Assembly: GCA_003565775.1 (NCBI GenBank)
Contig: PXAT01000161.1
Coordinates: 1-64,000 of the forward strand
DNA from: Ectothiorhodospiraceae bacterium
Lineage (GTDB): Bacteria > Pseudomonadota > Gammaproteobacteria > Nitrococcales > Aquisalimonadaceae
DNA length: 64,000 bases
Direction of reading: 5' to 3'
Shown: one piece after another, positions 11,516 through 22,929 of the stretch
How the letters are laid out: every line of letters starts with the position of its first letter
Position numbering within the stretch: position 1 is the first letter of the stretch
Position numbers and translations under genes: made by a program
The notes under the pieces: model-generated
Databases searched by the model: none
The model's input: only the letters and a program-made list of their open reading frames with translations
What the model was told of the DNA's origin: nothing

Positions 11516-11784
11516 TCAATCGACCACCACCCGGTCACGGTTGGCCTCAAGCGTGGATTGTCCGATTCCGCTCACCGCGGTCAGATCCTCAACGCTTTCA
11601 AAGGGGCCATGGGCATCCCGGTACTCGACGATCGCGGCTGCCCGCGCATCGCCAACGCCGGTCAGTTGCGTCGATAGCATCTGCGCATCGGCCTCGTTGA
11701 TGTTGACCGGGGAATCGGCCAGAACGGGGGAGGAAAAAGCACAAACCAGGGCGAGCAGCGCCCCTCTAAGAATCGCAGTCATGC
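11516..11784 (-). CDS. ComEA-family helix-hairpin-helix exported protein
   Basis: Start MTAILRGALLALVCAFSSPVLA; VNINEADAQMLSTQLTGVGDARAAAIVEYRDAHGPFESVEDLTAVSGIG. Confidence 0.9.
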
Positions 11785-11934
11785 GAACACTCCTTGTAGG
11801 TTCATCCGTGAAAGGGCTTCCATCCTGGAAACCCGACACCACAATCCGGCGGTGTCATCTGAAAATCTAGAACGGCCGCACGACGCTGTCAAAGTTCACG
11901 GCAGCCAACGCGCCGCAGTCACTCTGCAGTCAAG

Positions 11935-12003
11935 CAGCGCAACGCAGCAGCCGGGGAAATGCGATGCCAACGCGAACGTGCGAATAAATCAGCGTCTCCT
12001 TAA
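11935..12003 (-). repeat. Solo repeat end related to the 26792-27000 element
   Basis: CCGGGGAAATGCGATGCCAACGCGAACGTGCGAATAAATCAGCGTCTCCTTAAG aligns with CGGGGAAAATGCGGACTCCAACGCAGGCGTGCGAAGTACTTCGGCGTTTCCTTAAG. Confidence 0.6.
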
Positions 12004-12710
12004 GCACGCCCGAGTTCCCGCAGGATTTCCTGCAGCGCAAGATGCGGATCGGTCGCCCGGGTAATCGGACGACCGATCACCAGATAGCTGCTGCCAGCGA
12101 CCATTGCCTGCCGCGGGGTCATGATCCGTTGCTGATCGTCTCTGGCGCTCCCGGCCGGGCGGATACCGGGCGTGACGAGCACACCATCATCGCCCCAGCG
12201 CTGGCGTAGAAGCTGTGCCTCGCGCGCAGAACAGACCACACCATCCAGCCCTGCCTGTTGCGCCAGGTCACTGAGTCTCTCCACCTGTGACTGCGGATCG
12301 GCAGCGAGCCCGATTTCCTGCAGGGTCTCCGGACCGTGACTGGTGAGCACGGTGACCGCGATCAGGAGCGGCGACCGCGGTCTGCTCTGCACGGCGTCCT
12401 GCGCCGCTTCCATCATGGCGCGCCCACCGAGGGCGTGCACATTGATCATCCAGACGCCCAGATCTGCGGCCGCGCGACAGGCCGCCGCCACGGTATGGGG
12501 GATATCGTGAAACTTGAGATCCAGAAACACGGAGAAGCCGTCGTCGACGAGGCGTTCCACCAGCGCCGGGCCGGCACGGCAGAACAGCTCCTTGCCCACT
12601 TTCAGGCGACACTGCTCCGGGCGCAGGCGGCCGGCGAGCGTCAGCGCCTCGTCGCCGGAAGGGAAATCCAGCGCCACGATGACCGGTGACTCGGTGGTGG
12701 CGTCCATCAT
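12000..12710 (-). CDS. pyrF: Orotidine 5'-phosphate decarboxylase
   Basis: [92 protein letters not shown]. Confidence 0.97.
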   Translation of the reverse strand: MMDATTESPVIVALDFPSGDEALTLAGRLRPEQCRLKVGKELFCRAGPALVERLVDDGFSVFLDLKFHDIPHTVAAACRAAADLGVWMINVHALGGRAMMEAAQDAVQSRPRSPLLIAVTVLTSHGPETLQEIGLAADPQSQVERLSDLAQQAGLDGVVCSAREAQLLRQRWGDDGVLVTPGIRPAGSARDDQQRIMTPRQAMVAGSSYLVIGRPITRATDPHLALQEILRELGRA

Positions 12711-13867
12711 TCTCCTTCCACACCCCGGATCGGGCGAATACTGGCCCAGCTGCGGCAACCCGGGCATTGCCAGTGCAACGAACGCGCGGAAAAGCCGCAC
12801 TGGTGACAGGCATACATGGCCTTGTCCTGCAGCAGCCGTGAAAAAAGGTCATGCAGGACCGCCAGTTCCGTTGGTTGCGGCGTCTCGGCGGACTGCAGAT
12901 TGAACTCGATCAGGCGGTCCAGTCCGCGCACGGAGGGGTGCCGTCGCAGGGCTTCGACCAGGAAGGCCTGTGCCGCGACATCGCCGTCGCGCTGCCGCCG
13001 CAGCTCGGTCTGACGAAGGATAACCGAGGCACCCTGCGCCGACTCCGGAACCGCGGCGAGAAAGGCCTCGAAATCCTGTTCACGTCCAAGGGCAGCATAA
13101 CTGTCGCCCAGCGTGTCGAGCACCACCGGCAGGAACTCCGGGTCCTGCTGGGTAATCCGGGTCAGGGCCAGCACCGCGCTGTCGTGGTTGCCCAGGCTGC
13201 GCTCGAGCTCGCCGATCAGCATGCTGGCGCGGACGCAGGCGGGATCGATGGTCAGCGCCCGGCGCAGGCATTGCCGGGCGGTATTGATCTCGCCCCGGTC
13301 CCGCTCAATTTCCGCTTGCTCACAGTGGAACTGCGCGATGACCAGACGCATCGGCGACCCGCTGGTCTGTTCGAGCCGCTCGGCCACCTCGATCGCCCGC
13401 GCCCATTCCTTTTCCTGCTGATAGATCTCCAGCAGGCTACGTAGCGCCGGTTCGACATGGGCATTCAGATCCACGACTTCCTGGAACAGACTCTCGGCCC
13501 GATCCAGCAGGCCCGCGCGGAGATAATCCTCGCCCAGTTCCAGTAGCGCGTAGGTCCGTTGATCCCGGCTCAGGGTCGGGCGGGCGATCAGATTCTGGTG
13601 AATGCGGATCGCGCGTTCGACCTCACCCCGGCGCCGAAACAGACTGCCCAGCGCAAGATGGGTCTCCACCGTGTCGGAATCCACCTGCACCATCCGGGTG
13701 AAGACCTCGATGGCCTTGTCGGGCTGCTCGTTCAACAGGAAATTCAGGCCCTGGAAGTAATCCCGGCGCAACAGGCCACCGCCGGCCTGGTTTTGCCGGC
13801 CTCGCCGGCCTGTCCACCAGCCGGTCAGGGCGGCGACCGGAAGCAGGAGCCAGAGCAGGTCGTGCAT
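12707..13867 (-). CDS. lapB: Lipopolysaccharide assembly protein B (TPR protein)
   Basis: 386 aa; N-terminal [60 protein letters not shown]-terminal rubredoxin-like CHQCGF..CPGC; next to lapA. Confidence 0.94.
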   Translation of the reverse strand: MHDLLWLLLPVAALTGWWTGRRGRQNQAGGGLLRRDYFQGLNFLLNEQPDKAIEVFTRMVQVDSDTVETHLALGSLFRRRGEVERAIRIHQNLIARPTLSRDQRTYALLELGEDYLRAGLLDRAESLFQEVVDLNAHVEPALRSLLEIYQQEKEWARAIEVAERLEQTSGSPMRLVIAQFHCEQAEIERDRGEINTARQCLRRALTIDPACVRASMLIGELERSLGNHDSAVLALTRITQQDPEFLPVVLDTLGDSYAALGREQDFEAFLAAVPESAQGASVILRQTELRRQRDGDVAAQAFLVEALRRHPSVRGLDRLIEFNLQSAETPQPTELAVLHDLFSRLLQDKAMYACHQCGFSARSLHWQCPGCRSWASIRPIRGVEGE

Positions 13868-13868
13868 G

Positions 13869-14162
13869 CTACAGCTTGTCTTTCAGCGGTAACCGCCGCA
13901 GCTGCGTTACTTCCCGCTCGGTACTCGCCAGTTGCTTGCGCATGCGGCGCACCTGACTGGCCTTGCTCAGAAGCAGGGACAGGCAACCAAGAACCCCGAT
14001 CGCGGCACCGATGATCAGCATGAAAACCAGCAACAGGGATAACGGCAGTCCCAGCTCGCCAAAATAGTAATCAACGCTGACCGGGTGAGCATTGAGCAGG
14101 GCGAAACTGAGGCCGAAGAGTACGACCACGAGCAGGGCAATCAGTCCGATGATACGGCGCAT
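13869..14162 (-). CDS. lapA: Lipopolysaccharide assembly protein A domain protein
   Basis: 97 aa, two TM segments (FALLNAHPVSVDYYFGELGLPLSLLLVFMLIIGAAIGVL); upstream of lapB. Confidence 0.88.
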   Translation of the reverse strand: MRRIIGLIALLVVVLFGLSFALLNAHPVSVDYYFGELGLPLSLLLVFMLIIGAAIGVLGCLSLLLSKASQVRRMRKQLASTEREVTQLRRLPLKDKL

Positions 14163-14284
14163 CCGTTCACTCCCGAATCAGTCAAGGGGGTGGAAAGGCA
14201 GGCTGCCGGTCCGAGATGTGACGCGAGCTATCCGCAAGGGTCTGTCGACAGGCGGAAGACCGTCGGCGCAGCCGATTTCAGCCG

Positions 14285-14566
14285 TTACTCGCCGTTCACA
14301 CGTTGACGGAGCTGCTTCCCCGGTTTGAAGTGTGGCACATGCTTGCCCGGCAGTGCGACCGGATCGCCGGTCTTCGGGTTCCGACCGATGCGGGGCGGCC
14401 GGTGATGGAGGGAAAAGCTGCCGAACCCACGAATCTCGATGCGCTCCCCCGAGGAAAGCGCCTCGCTCATGTGTTCCAGCAGTGTCTTGACCGCCAGTTC
14501 CACATCCCGGTAAACGAGATGCTGCTGCTTTACCGCGATCAATTCGATCAACTCGGATTTCGTCAT
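14285..14566 (-). CDS. ihfB: Integration host factor subunit beta
   Basis: [17 protein letters not shown]...[51 protein letters not shown]; downstream of rpsA. Confidence 0.97.
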   Translation of the reverse strand: MTKSELIELIAVKQQHLVYRDVELAVKTLLEHMSEALSSGERIEIRGFGSFSLHHRPPRIGRNPKTGDPVALPGKHVPHFKPGKQLRQRVNGE

Positions 14567-14631
14567 CGTCCTGAAAGTCCTGAGAATCCCCGAGAGAGCA
14601 CCGGCCCGGGACAGGCACGGTGCAAGATGTC

Positions 14632-14660
14632 GGGGGCAGCACCGTCACGGCCCTGCCCCC
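14632..14660 (-). terminator. GC-rich hairpin between rpsA and ihfB
   Basis: GGGGGCAG...CTGCCCCC stem, no T-tract; attenuator or processing site possible. Confidence 0.35.
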
Positions 14661-14684
14661 GGCACATCACTGACAATGGCGCAA

Positions 14685-16364
14685 TCAGTCGTCCTGATTA
14701 CCGTCCATCTGTTCCTTCAGCAGGTCACCCAGCGTGGTGGTCCCTGCCGGGGCGGAACGGCTGTAGTCCTGAACCGCCTTGACCTCCTCCTGCTGATCCT
14801 TGGCCTTGATCGACAGGCTGATGGCACGGTTCTTCCGGTCGACGCCCATGAACTTGGCTTCGACCTTGTCACCTTCCTTGAGATGCGTCCGCACATCCTC
14901 GATCCGCTCACGACCGACATCGGCGGCACGGATGTGACCCTCGATGCCCTCGCCCAGATCGACGATGGCGACCTTCGCATCCACTTCCTTGATGGTGCCG
15001 GTGACCACGGTGCCCTTCGGGTTCTCGGCCATCCAGCCGGAGAACGGATCCTGCTCGAGCTGCTTGATACCCAGCGAGATGCGCTCGCGCTCGGGATCCA
15101 CCGACAGCACCACGGCTTCGACCTCGTCACCCTTCTTGAAATCACGCACGGCTTCTTCGCCGGCGTCATCCCAGGACAGGTCGGACAGATGCACCAGACC
15201 GTCGATACCACCATCCAGGCCGACGAAGATGCCGAAATCGGTGATCGACTTGATGGCACCCGAAACCCGATCGCCCTTGTTGTAGTGGCTGCCGAACTCT
15301 TCCCACGGATTGGCCTGGCACTGCTTGATGCCCAGCGAGATGCGACGACGCTCCTCGTCGATATCCAGAACCATGACCTCGACTTCGTCACCGATGCCGA
15401 CCACCTTGGCCGGGTTGACGTTCTTGTTGGTCCAGTCCATTTCGGACACGTGCACCAGGCCTTCCACGCCTTCCTCGATTTCGACGAAGCAGCCGTAGTC
15501 GGTGATGTTGGTGACCTTGCCGAAGACCCGGGTGTTTTCCGGATAGCGACGGGCGATGTTTTCCCACGGATCCTCGCCCAGCTGCTTCAGGCCCAGCGAC
15601 ACGCGATTGCGCTCGCGGTCGAACTTGAGCACCTTGACCTCGATTTCCTGACCGACTTCCACCACTTCGGACGGATGCTTGACTCGGCGCCACGCCATAT
15701 CGGTGATATGCAGCAGGCCGTCGATGCCACCGAGATCCACGAACGCGCCGTAGTCGGTGAGATTCTTGACGATACCCTTGAGCTGCTGTCCTTCCTGCAG
15801 GCGCTCGAGCAGTGCTTCGCGCTCGGCGCTGTATTCTTCCTCGACCACCGCACGCCGGGACACCACAACGTTGTTGCGGCGCTCATCCAGCTTGATCACC
15901 TTGAACTCGAGATCACGGCCTTCCAGATACGTGGTGTCACGCACCGGCCGGATATCCACCAGCGAACCCGGCAGGAACGCGCGGATGTGCTTGAGATCGA
16001 CGGTGAAGCCACCCTTGACCTTGCCACTGATGATGCCGTTGACGGTGTCGTTGGCCTCGTACGCCTTCTCCAGGAACTTCCAGGCATGGGCACGCTTGGC
16101 CTTCTCGCGCGACAGCCGGGTTTCACCGAAGCCGTCCTCGACCGCGTCCAGCGCTACCTCGACGTCATCACCCACGGCCACTTCGAGTTCGCCGGAATCG
16201 CCGAAGAACTCGTTGACCGGAATGACCGCCTCGGACTTCAGTCCGGCGTTGACCACCACGTGATCGCCCTGAATGGCGACGACGCGGCCGGTGACGATGG
16301 AGCCGGGGCGCATGTCGGTCTGGGCCAGGCTCTGTTCAAACAGTTCTGCAAAGCTTTCGCTCAT
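14685..16364 (-). CDS. rpsA: 30S ribosomal protein S1
   Basis: Start [49 protein letters not shown]; repeated S1 domains. Confidence 0.98.
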   Translation of the reverse strand: MSESFAELFEQSLAQTDMRPGSIVTGRVVAIQGDHVVVNAGLKSEAVIPVNEFFGDSGELEVAVGDDVEVALDAVEDGFGETRLSREKAKRAHAWKFLEKAYEANDTVNGIISGKVKGGFTVDLKHIRAFLPGSLVDIRPVRDTTYLEGRDLEFKVIKLDERRNNVVVSRRAVVEEEYSAEREALLERLQEGQQLKGIVKNLTDYGAFVDLGGIDGLLHITDMAWRRVKHPSEVVEVGQEIEVKVLKFDRERNRVSLGLKQLGEDPWENIARRYPENTRVFGKVTNITDYGCFVEIEEGVEGLVHVSEMDWTNKNVNPAKVVGIGDEVEVMVLDIDEERRRISLGIKQCQANPWEEFGSHYNKGDRVSGAIKSITDFGIFVGLDGGIDGLVHLSDLSWDDAGEEAVRDFKKGDEVEAVVLSVDPERERISLGIKQLEQDPFSGWMAENPKGTVVTGTIKEVDAKVAIVDLGEGIEGHIRAADVGRERIEDVRTHLKEGDKVEAKFMGVDRKNRAISLSIKAKDQQEEVKAVQDYSRSAPAGTTTLGDLLKEQMDGNQDD

Positions 16365-16479
16365 GGGTGAGTCGTTCCTGGACAGCAACGGGGTGTCGCC
16401 ATCGATGGTTGAGTTGGAATAAACAGCAGCACCGGCCCGCAACAACGGGCTGGTGCGCCACGCATGACCAGTTAGCTGG

Positions 16480-17184
16480 TCAGTCAGGCGTCGGTACGCG
16501 GTAACCCTTCCGTGAAAGTAGCTCCCGCATGCGATCCAACACCTGATCGACGTTCAATCCGGTAGTATCGATCACTACCGCATCATCCGCCGGTACAAGA
16601 GGTGCCACCGAGCGCTCCCGATCGCGGGCATCGCGCTCGGTGATCTCCTGTAAAAGGGCAGTGAGGCTACCACTGACCCCCTGTTCCTTCAACTGTTTAT
16701 GACGCCTGCGCGCCCGCTCCTCGGCACTCGCGGTCAGGAACACCTTGGCAGCTGCATCCGGAAACACCACCGTGCCCATGTCGCGCCCGTCGGCAACCAG
16801 ACCGGGGGGCTCCCGGAAATCCCGCTGCCGCTGCAGCAAGGCCTGCCGCACCGCAGGGATGACGGCGAGACGCGACGCCTGGTTGCCGGTCTGCTCCTGA
16901 CGCAGCTCGGCGGTAACATCCTCGCCATCCAGCCAGACCACAACGTCGCCATCCGCCGTCGCCGGGGCCTCGAAACGCAGATCGAGTCGTGCCGCCACCG
17001 GTAGCAGCGCGGGGCCGTCGTCGGCATCGATGCCGCGGCGATCGGCAGCAATTGCAGCCGCACGATAGATCGCACCACTGTCCAGCAGATGCCAACCCAG
17101 GTCTCTCGCCAGCAGACGACAGATCGTGCCCTTGCCGGAGCCACCCGGACCATCCACGGTCAGAACGGGACTGGCCGTGGTCAT
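16480..17184 (-). CDS. cmk: Cytidylate kinase
   Basis: [63 protein letters not shown]. Confidence 0.97.
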   Translation of the reverse strand: MTTASPVLTVDGPGGSGKGTICRLLARDLGWHLLDSGAIYRAAAIAADRRGIDADDGPALLPVAARLDLRFEAPATADGDVVVWLDGEDVTAELRQEQTGNQASRLAVIPAVRQALLQRQRDFREPPGLVADGRDMGTVVFPDAAAKVFLTASAEERARRRHKQLKEQGVSGSLTALLQEITERDARDRERSVAPLVPADDAVVIDTTGLNVDQVLDRMRELLSRKGYRVPTPD

Positions 17185-18515
17185 TCCGCAGCCTCCTGCC
17201 GGATACCCAGCCCGTGGGCCGCCGACAGTTCCGCAAAACCGGGGAACGAGGTTTCCACGTTGGCACAGCGCTCGATACGAACCGGCCCGTCGGCGCGCAG
17301 GGCCGCCATGGCGAAAGCCATGGCGATCCGGTGATCGCCATGGCTGTCCACGGTGCCACCGCGCAGCTTCCCGCCGCGAATGACCATGCCGTCGTAGGTC
17401 GGCTGCGCGTCCACGCCCAATGCCTGCAGGCCTTCCGCCATCACGGCGATGCGATCGCTTTCCTTGACCCGGAGTTCCTCGGCACCGCTCAGCACGGTGG
17501 TGCCCTCGGCACAGGCGGCGGCGATGAAGATCGCCGGAAACTCGTCGATCGCCAGCGGCACGAGGTGCCGCGGAATCGTGATGCCGCGGAGGCCGCAGGA
17601 GTGGATACGCATATCCGCGACCGGTTCGCCACCGACCTCGCGCCGGTTGCGCAACTCGATGTCGGCGCCCATCAACGAGAGGATATCCAGCACCCCGGTG
17701 CGCGTCGGGTTGACACCCACATGCTCCAGGATGATCTCGGAACCCGCAGCGATAGTGGCACCCAGCATGAAGAAGGTGGCCGACGAGATATCCGCGGGGA
17801 CGTCGATATCGCCGCCTTGCAGCCGACCGCCGCCGGCAACGCCGACCCAGCCGTTCTCGCGCAGCACCGGATAGCCGAATCCGGCCAGCATGCGTTCGGT
17901 GTGATCACGCGTCGGCGCCGGCTCGCGCACCCAGGTCTCGCCAGTGGCGAACAGGCCCGCCAGCAACAGACACGATTTCACCTGCGCACTCGCCACCGGC
18001 ATGTCGTAGCGAATGCCGTGCAGCGGCTGACCGCCGCGGATGCTCAGCGGTGCGGTACCACCTTCACCGGTATCGATTCGCGCGCCCATCAGCGCCAGGG
18101 GTTCGGTGACGCGTTTCATCGGCCGCCGCGACAGCGAGCTGTCGCCGGTCAGGACCGAGTCGAACGACTGTCCGGCCAGGAGCCCGCTGAGCAGCCGCAT
18201 CGAGGTGCCGGAATTCCCCAGATACAACGTCTCCTCCGGTGGCCGGAGGCCATGCAGACCGACGCCCCGAATACGCACCCGACCGTGGGCGGGGCCCTCG
18301 ATCTCGACACCCAGCGCGCGAAACGTGGCCACGGTCGCCAGGGCGTCGGCGCCTTCGAGAAAGCCGCTGACCCGGGTTTCTCCCTCGGCCAGCGAGCCCA
18401 GCATCACCGCACGATGCGAGACGGATTTGTCGCCGGGCACCCGGAATCGGCCATGCAGGGTTCCGCCCGGTTCGACCATGAAGCTGCGCTCTTCGGTGAC
18501 TGCCTGTTGCGCCAC
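17181..18515 (-). CDS. aroA: 3-phosphoshikimate 1-carboxyvinyltransferase
   Basis: [54 protein letters not shown]. Confidence 0.97.
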   Translation of the reverse strand: MAQQAVTEERSFMVEPGGTLHGRFRVPGDKSVSHRAVMLGSLAEGETRVSGFLEGADALATVATFRALGVEIEGPAHGRVRIRGVGLHGLRPPEETLYLGNSGTSMRLLSGLLAGQSFDSVLTGDSSLSRRPMKRVTEPLALMGARIDTGEGGTAPLSIRGGQPLHGIRYDMPVASAQVKSCLLLAGLFATGETWVREPAPTRDHTERMLAGFGYPVLRENGWVGVAGGGRLQGGDIDVPADISSATFFMLGATIAAGSEIILEHVGVNPTRTGVLDILSLMGADIELRNRREVGGEPVADMRIHSCGLRGITIPRHLVPLAIDEFPAIFIAAACAEGTTVLSGAEELRVKESDRIAVMAEGLQALGVDAQPTYDGMVIRGGKLRGGTVDSHGDHRIAMAFAMAALRADGPVRIERCANVETSFPGFAELSAAHGLGIRQEAAE

Positions 18516-18524
18516 GTTCTCTCC

Positions 18525-19409
18525 TCAGTTCTCGAGCATGGCCAGGAAGCGCTGACGCGCGTCACCGGCATTGCGGAATGCCCGCTCCAGGGCCTCGCCA
18601 TCCTGCCGCCGGACAGCATCTGTCATCGCACTCAGATCAGCGGTGTACCGCTCCAGAGCATCGACGACCGAGACATGGTTGGCGAGGCAGATATCCCGCC
18701 ACATCAGCGGGTCGCTGGATGCAATCCGGGTAAAATCCCGGAAGCCGCCGGCGGCATAGGCGAAGATCTCGTCGCGGTCACTCCAGCGCGACAGCGCATC
18801 GACCAGCGCGAAGGCCAGCACATGCGGCATGTGCGAGGTCGCCGCCAGCACCTCGTCGTGGTGTGCGACTTCCATACGGGAGACTCGCGCGCCCGCCACT
18901 TCCCACATCGACTGCACCGCATCCACTGCGGCTGCTTCGGTTTCGTCGATCGGCGTGAGAATCACGCGCCGCCCCCGGTAGAGATCGGGAAACGACGCCT
19001 CGACCCCGCTGTTCTCGGTGCCCGCGATCGGATGCCCCGGCACGAATCTCGGCAGGGCAGCGCCGAGTCGCGCCCGCGCCGCCGCCACCACGCTGGCCTT
19101 GGCACTGCCGCCATCGGTCACGATCGTGTTCTCGTCAAGAGCCGGCGCGATGGCCTGCATCACGGATTCCATCGCCCCCAGAGGCACCGCCAGCAGCACC
19201 ACGTCGGCATCGGCCACGGCCCTGGCCGGGTCGGTATCATAGCGATCGATAACGCCGAGGCTCACCGCGCGCTGCAGGTTGTCCAGCCCGCGACCGCAGC
19301 CGACGATCTCGTCCACCTGACCGGCCAGACGCAGCGCACGCGCCAGCGAACCGCCGATCAGACCGACCCCGACAATACACAGTCGGCGCAGTGGCAAGAC
19401 CGTACTCAT
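18525..19409 (-). CDS. tyrA: Prephenate dehydrogenase
   Basis: LCIVGVGLIGGSLARALRLAG, VPGHPIAGTENSGVEASFPDLYRGRRVILTP. Confidence 0.94.
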   Translation of the reverse strand: MSTVLPLRRLCIVGVGLIGGSLARALRLAGQVDEIVGCGRGLDNLQRAVSLGVIDRYDTDPARAVADADVVLLAVPLGAMESVMQAIAPALDENTIVTDGGSAKASVVAAARARLGAALPRFVPGHPIAGTENSGVEASFPDLYRGRRVILTPIDETEAAAVDAVQSMWEVAGARVSRMEVAHHDEVLAATSHMPHVLAFALVDALSRWSDRDEIFAYAAGGFRDFTRIASSDPLMWRDICLANHVSVVDALERYTADLSAMTDAVRRQDGEALERAFRNAGDARQRFLAMLEN

Positions 19410-20539
19410 CCTCGCCCCAGCTCCGTCCGCAGAGCATCGATGAAGCGCGCGTTCTCGGCCGGCAGCCCGACCGTGACCCGGAGATGGCCGGGCAGATCAT
19501 AGTTCGCCACCGGGCGCAGGATAACGCCGCGCTGCAACAGCCCCTGATACACGGCATCGGCAGCATCCCCGACCCTGAAACACAGGAAGTTGCCGGCCGA
19601 CGGCAGCACGGTCAGATCCAGCTCCTCGAGCTCGGCACGCAGCCAGTCACGCTGCTCTGCATTCAACGCCACCGCCTGCGCGATGTAGTCCCGATCCTGC
19701 AGCGAGGCCAGTGCCGCGGCCTGCGCCACGCTGCTGACATTGAACGGCTGTCGGACCCGGTTCAGCAGATCGGCGACCGCCGGGTGCGACAGGCCGTAAC
19801 CGACCCGGAACGCGGCCAGGCCATGCGCCTTGGAGAAGGAACGGGTCACCACCAGATTCGGGAAATCCGCCAGCCAGGCGGAGGCGTCCGGATAAGCGGG
19901 GTCATCGGCGTACTCGACGTAGGCCTCGTCCACCACGGCGATCACGTGCGTCGGAAGGCCCTCGAGGAAGGCCTGCAACGGCGCGCTCCGCAGCCAGGTG
20001 CCGGTCGGGTTGTTGGGGTTGGCGACGAATACCACGCGCGTCTGCTCGGTGACGGCCGCGGCCATCGCGTTCAGGTCATGGCCGTAGGGCATCGCATGTC
20101 GCGGACCGTTGGCCGGCACGACCACGGCGCGGGCGCCGGCCGCCTGGGTCACGATCGGATACACCGCAAACGCATGCGCGGAAAACACCGCCTCGCGACC
20201 CTCCTCGAGGAAAGCGTTGGCGACCATCGCCAGGACATCATTGGAGCCGTTGCCCAGGGTGACCTGCAGCGGGTCGACGTCGTGATGCCTCGCGAGGCCC
20301 TGGCGCAGTGCAAACCCCGCACCGTCCGGATACCGGTGCGCACCCCGCAGTTCCCCTTCCGCCGCGGCGACGGCACGGGCGCTCGGACCCATGGGGTTCT
20401 CGTTGGACGCCAGTTTGATGATGTCGTCGAGGCCATACTCGCGTTTCAGTTCGGATTCGGGTTTGCCCGGCTGATACGGCTGCAGGCCACGCACGCCCGG
20501 CACGGCGAGTTGGCTAAGATCGATGGTCCTGTCCAGCAT
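19406..20539 (-). CDS. hisC: Histidinol-phosphate aminotransferase
   Basis: YQPGKPESELKREYGLDDIIKLASNENPMGPS, VFVANPNNPTGTWL, VDEAYVEYADD, TRSFSKAHGLAAFRVGYGLS. Confidence 0.95.
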   Translation of the reverse strand: MLDRTIDLSQLAVPGVRGLQPYQPGKPESELKREYGLDDIIKLASNENPMGPSARAVAAAEGELRGAHRYPDGAGFALRQGLARHHDVDPLQVTLGNGSNDVLAMVANAFLEEGREAVFSAHAFAVYPIVTQAAGARAVVVPANGPRHAMPYGHDLNAMAAAVTEQTRVVFVANPNNPTGTWLRSAPLQAFLEGLPTHVIAVVDEAYVEYADDPAYPDASAWLADFPNLVVTRSFSKAHGLAAFRVGYGLSHPAVADLLNRVRQPFNVSSVAQAAALASLQDRDYIAQAVALNAEQRDWLRAELEELDLTVLPSAGNFLCFRVGDAADAVYQGLLQRGVILRPVANYDLPGHLRVTVGLPAENARFIDALRTELGRG

Positions 20540-20587
20540 GGTGCTATACGTCCTCGGTTCGAATGGCGACGGGGCGGCGCCTGTGGC

Positions 20588-21673
20588 TCAACGCGCGACG
20601 CGCGGATACGAGCCAAGCACTCTCAGCAGCGACGATTCCTCGCGCATGTCCTGTAACGCCTCGCGCACGGGCGACTCTTCGGCATGGCCCAGGAAGTCGA
20701 TGAAAAAGGCGTATTCCCAGACGCCCTGCCGCGACGGGCGGGCATCCAGCCGGGTCATGTTGATGCCATGCCGGCCCAGGGGTTCCAGCAGACGACACAG
20801 CCCGCCGGGCTGATCATTGCGCGAGATCAGCAGCGAAGTCTTGTCATCGCCCGTGGGCGGCGGCGACTGCTGACCAATGACCAGGAAGCGTGTGGTGTTG
20901 CCGGAAACATCCTCTATCCCCTCGGCAAGAGGCCGCAGTCCGTACATGTCCGCGGCAGCGCTGCTGGCAATCGCCGCGGAACCCGGCTCGGCGGTGGCCA
21001 GCCTGGCCGCCTCGGCGGTACTGCTGACCGTGATCCGTTCGGCATCCCGCAGGTGGCCGTCGAGCCAGCCGCGACACTGAGCAAGCCCCTGCTGATGCGA
21101 GTAGACGCGCCGCACACCGGCCAGGTCCGCCTCGCGACTGACCAGGTTATGCTGAATGCGCAGTTCGACCTCGCCGACGATCTGCAACGGCGAACTCATG
21201 AAGCAGTCCAGCGTGTGATTGACCACGCCCTCGGTGGAGTTCTCCACCGGCACCCCCCCGTAGTGCATCTCGCCGGACTCGACCGCGCGGAAGATGGCAT
21301 CAATGGAACTGACCGGCTGCAGGCGCGCATCGTGCCCGAACTGGGTCAGTGCCGCGGCCTGGGTGAACGTGCCTTCCGGCCCGAGGTAGGCCACCTTGAG
21401 CGGCATCTGCAAGGCCAGACAGGCCGACATGATCTCGCGGAACAGCCGGCTCACCGCATCATCGGGCAACGGGCCGGGGTTTTCCCGCAGCATCCGTCGC
21501 AGGATCTGCTGTTCCCGTTCGGGCCGGTAAAAGTCGCAGGTCTCGCCGGCGTCCCGCTTGATGCGCGCCACATCGCCGGCAAGCCGGCCGCGCTCACTGA
21601 CCAGACGCAGGATTTCGCTGTCCAGCGCATCGATGCGCGCGCGCACCTCCCTGAGCTTGTCCTCGTCTACCAT
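20588..21673 (-). CDS. pheA: Chorismate mutase/prephenate dehydratase (P-protein)
   Basis: 361 aa; N-terminal chorismate mutase helices; VAYLGPEGTFTQAAA, GGVPVENSTEGVVNHTLD, NTTRFLVIG, C-terminal ACT domain. Confidence 0.96.
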   Translation of the reverse strand: MVDEDKLREVRARIDALDSEILRLVSERGRLAGDVARIKRDAGETCDFYRPEREQQILRRMLRENPGPLPDDAVSRLFREIMSACLALQMPLKVAYLGPEGTFTQAAALTQFGHDARLQPVSSIDAIFRAVESGEMHYGGVPVENSTEGVVNHTLDCFMSSPLQIVGEVELRIQHNLVSREADLAGVRRVYSHQQGLAQCRGWLDGHLRDAERITVSSTAEAARLATAEPGSAAIASSAAADMYGLRPLAEGIEDVSGNTTRFLVIGQQSPPPTGDDKTSLLISRNDQPGGLCRLLEPLGRHGINMTRLDARPSRQGVWEYAFFIDFLGHAEESPVREALQDMREESSLLRVLGSYPRVAR

Positions 21674-21730
21674 GCTGCTGCTCTCCGCCCCCCGACGTGT
21701 CCGGCATCATGCCGCGCAGGCACGCCGCCA

Positions 21731-22900
21731 TCAACGAATGACGCGCACCCGCAGGACGCCGTCCATCGACGCCAGCTGATCGACCACTGCATCGCCGATG
21801 GTCCCTTCCACGTCGACCAGCGTGTACGCCACGTCGCCGCGGGACTTGTTGTACATGTCGTCGATGTTCAGCCCGGCATTGGCCAGCGTGGTCGAAATCT
21901 GGCCCAGCATGTTCGGTACGTTGGCGTTGACCACGGACATCCGGTCGCCCTTGCCACTGCGCGGCATGCTGATTTCCGGGAAATTGACCGAGTTGCGGAT
22001 ATTGCCGTTTTCCAGATAGTCGCGCAGCTGGTCGGCCACCATGATGGCGCAGTTCTCTTCGGCCTCCACGGTCGATGCGCCGAGATGCGGCAGCGTCACG
22101 CAGCGCGGGTGATGCCGCGTCAGATTGGTCGGGAAATCGTTGATGTAGGCGCTGAGGTGACCCGCGTCCAGCGACTCGATCACGGCGGCGTCGTCGACGA
22201 TGCCGGCACGCGAGAAATTGAGCAGCAGGCCACCCGGACGCATCATCTTCAGGCGCGCCGCATTGATCGTGTTGGCGGTGTTGTCATTGAAAGGCACGTG
22301 CAGGGTAATCGCATCGGCCCGACTGCAGACCTCCTCGATGCTGTGTGCCTGACGCACGCCGGATTCCAGCTCCCAGGCCCGATTGACGGTAATCCCAGGA
22401 TCGAAGCCCACCACGTTCATGCCCAGACCACGCGCCGCGTTCGCCACCTTCACGCCGATGGCTCCGAGGCCGATGACCCCAAGCGTCCGTCCGGGGAGTT
22501 CGCCACCGACGAAGTGCTTCTTGCCCGCCTCCACCTGACGACTGACCTCGGCATCATCTCCCTCCAGACCACGGACGAAGTCCCAGCCCTGGCAGAGATT
22601 GCGCAGCCCGAGCAGCAGGCCGGCGAGGACAAGTTCCTTGACCGCATTGGCATTGGCGCCCGGCGCGTTGAACACCACCACACCCTTGTGCGAACAGTCG
22701 TCTACCGGGATGTTGTTGACCCCGGCACCGGCGCGGCCGATGGCCAGCACCGTTTCCGGCAACGCCATGTCGTGCATCTTGTGGGAACGCACCATGATCG
22801 CGTCGGGGTGACCGATTTCCGAGGCGACCTCGTACCGGTCGCGCGACAGACGATCCAGGCCCTTGGCCGAGATGTTGTTCAGGGTAAGGATCTTGAACAT
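21731..22900 (-). CDS. serA: D-3-phosphoglycerate dehydrogenase
   Basis: Start MFKILTLNNISAKGLDRL; GRTLGVIGLGAIGVKVANAARGLGMNVVGFDP; C-terminal ACT domain. Confidence 0.94.
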   Translation of the reverse strand: MFKILTLNNISAKGLDRLSRDRYEVASEIGHPDAIMVRSHKMHDMALPETVLAIGRAGAGVNNIPVDDCSHKGVVVFNAPGANANAVKELVLAGLLLGLRNLCQGWDFVRGLEGDDAEVSRQVEAGKKHFVGGELPGRTLGVIGLGAIGVKVANAARGLGMNVVGFDPGITVNRAWELESGVRQAHSIEEVCSRADAITLHVPFNDNTANTINAARLKMMRPGGLLLNFSRAGIVDDAAVIESLDAGHLSAYINDFPTNLTRHHPRCVTLPHLGASTVEAEENCAIMVADQLRDYLENGNIRNSVNFPEISMPRSGKGDRMSVVNANVPNMLGQISTTLANAGLNIDDMYNKSRGDVAYTLVDVEGTIGDAVVDQLASMDGVLRVRVIR

Positions 22901-22929
22901 GAAGCTCTCCGTGAAATTCGGGACGGCAC

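Noticed and set aside
14676-16370. 564-aa + strand ORF antisense to rpsA
   Set aside because: Repetitive because S1 domains repeat on the opposite strand; no recognizable family.
16989-19502. 837-aa + strand ORF antisense to cmk/aroA/tyrA
   Set aside because: Spans three confident genes on the opposite strand; typical shadow composition.
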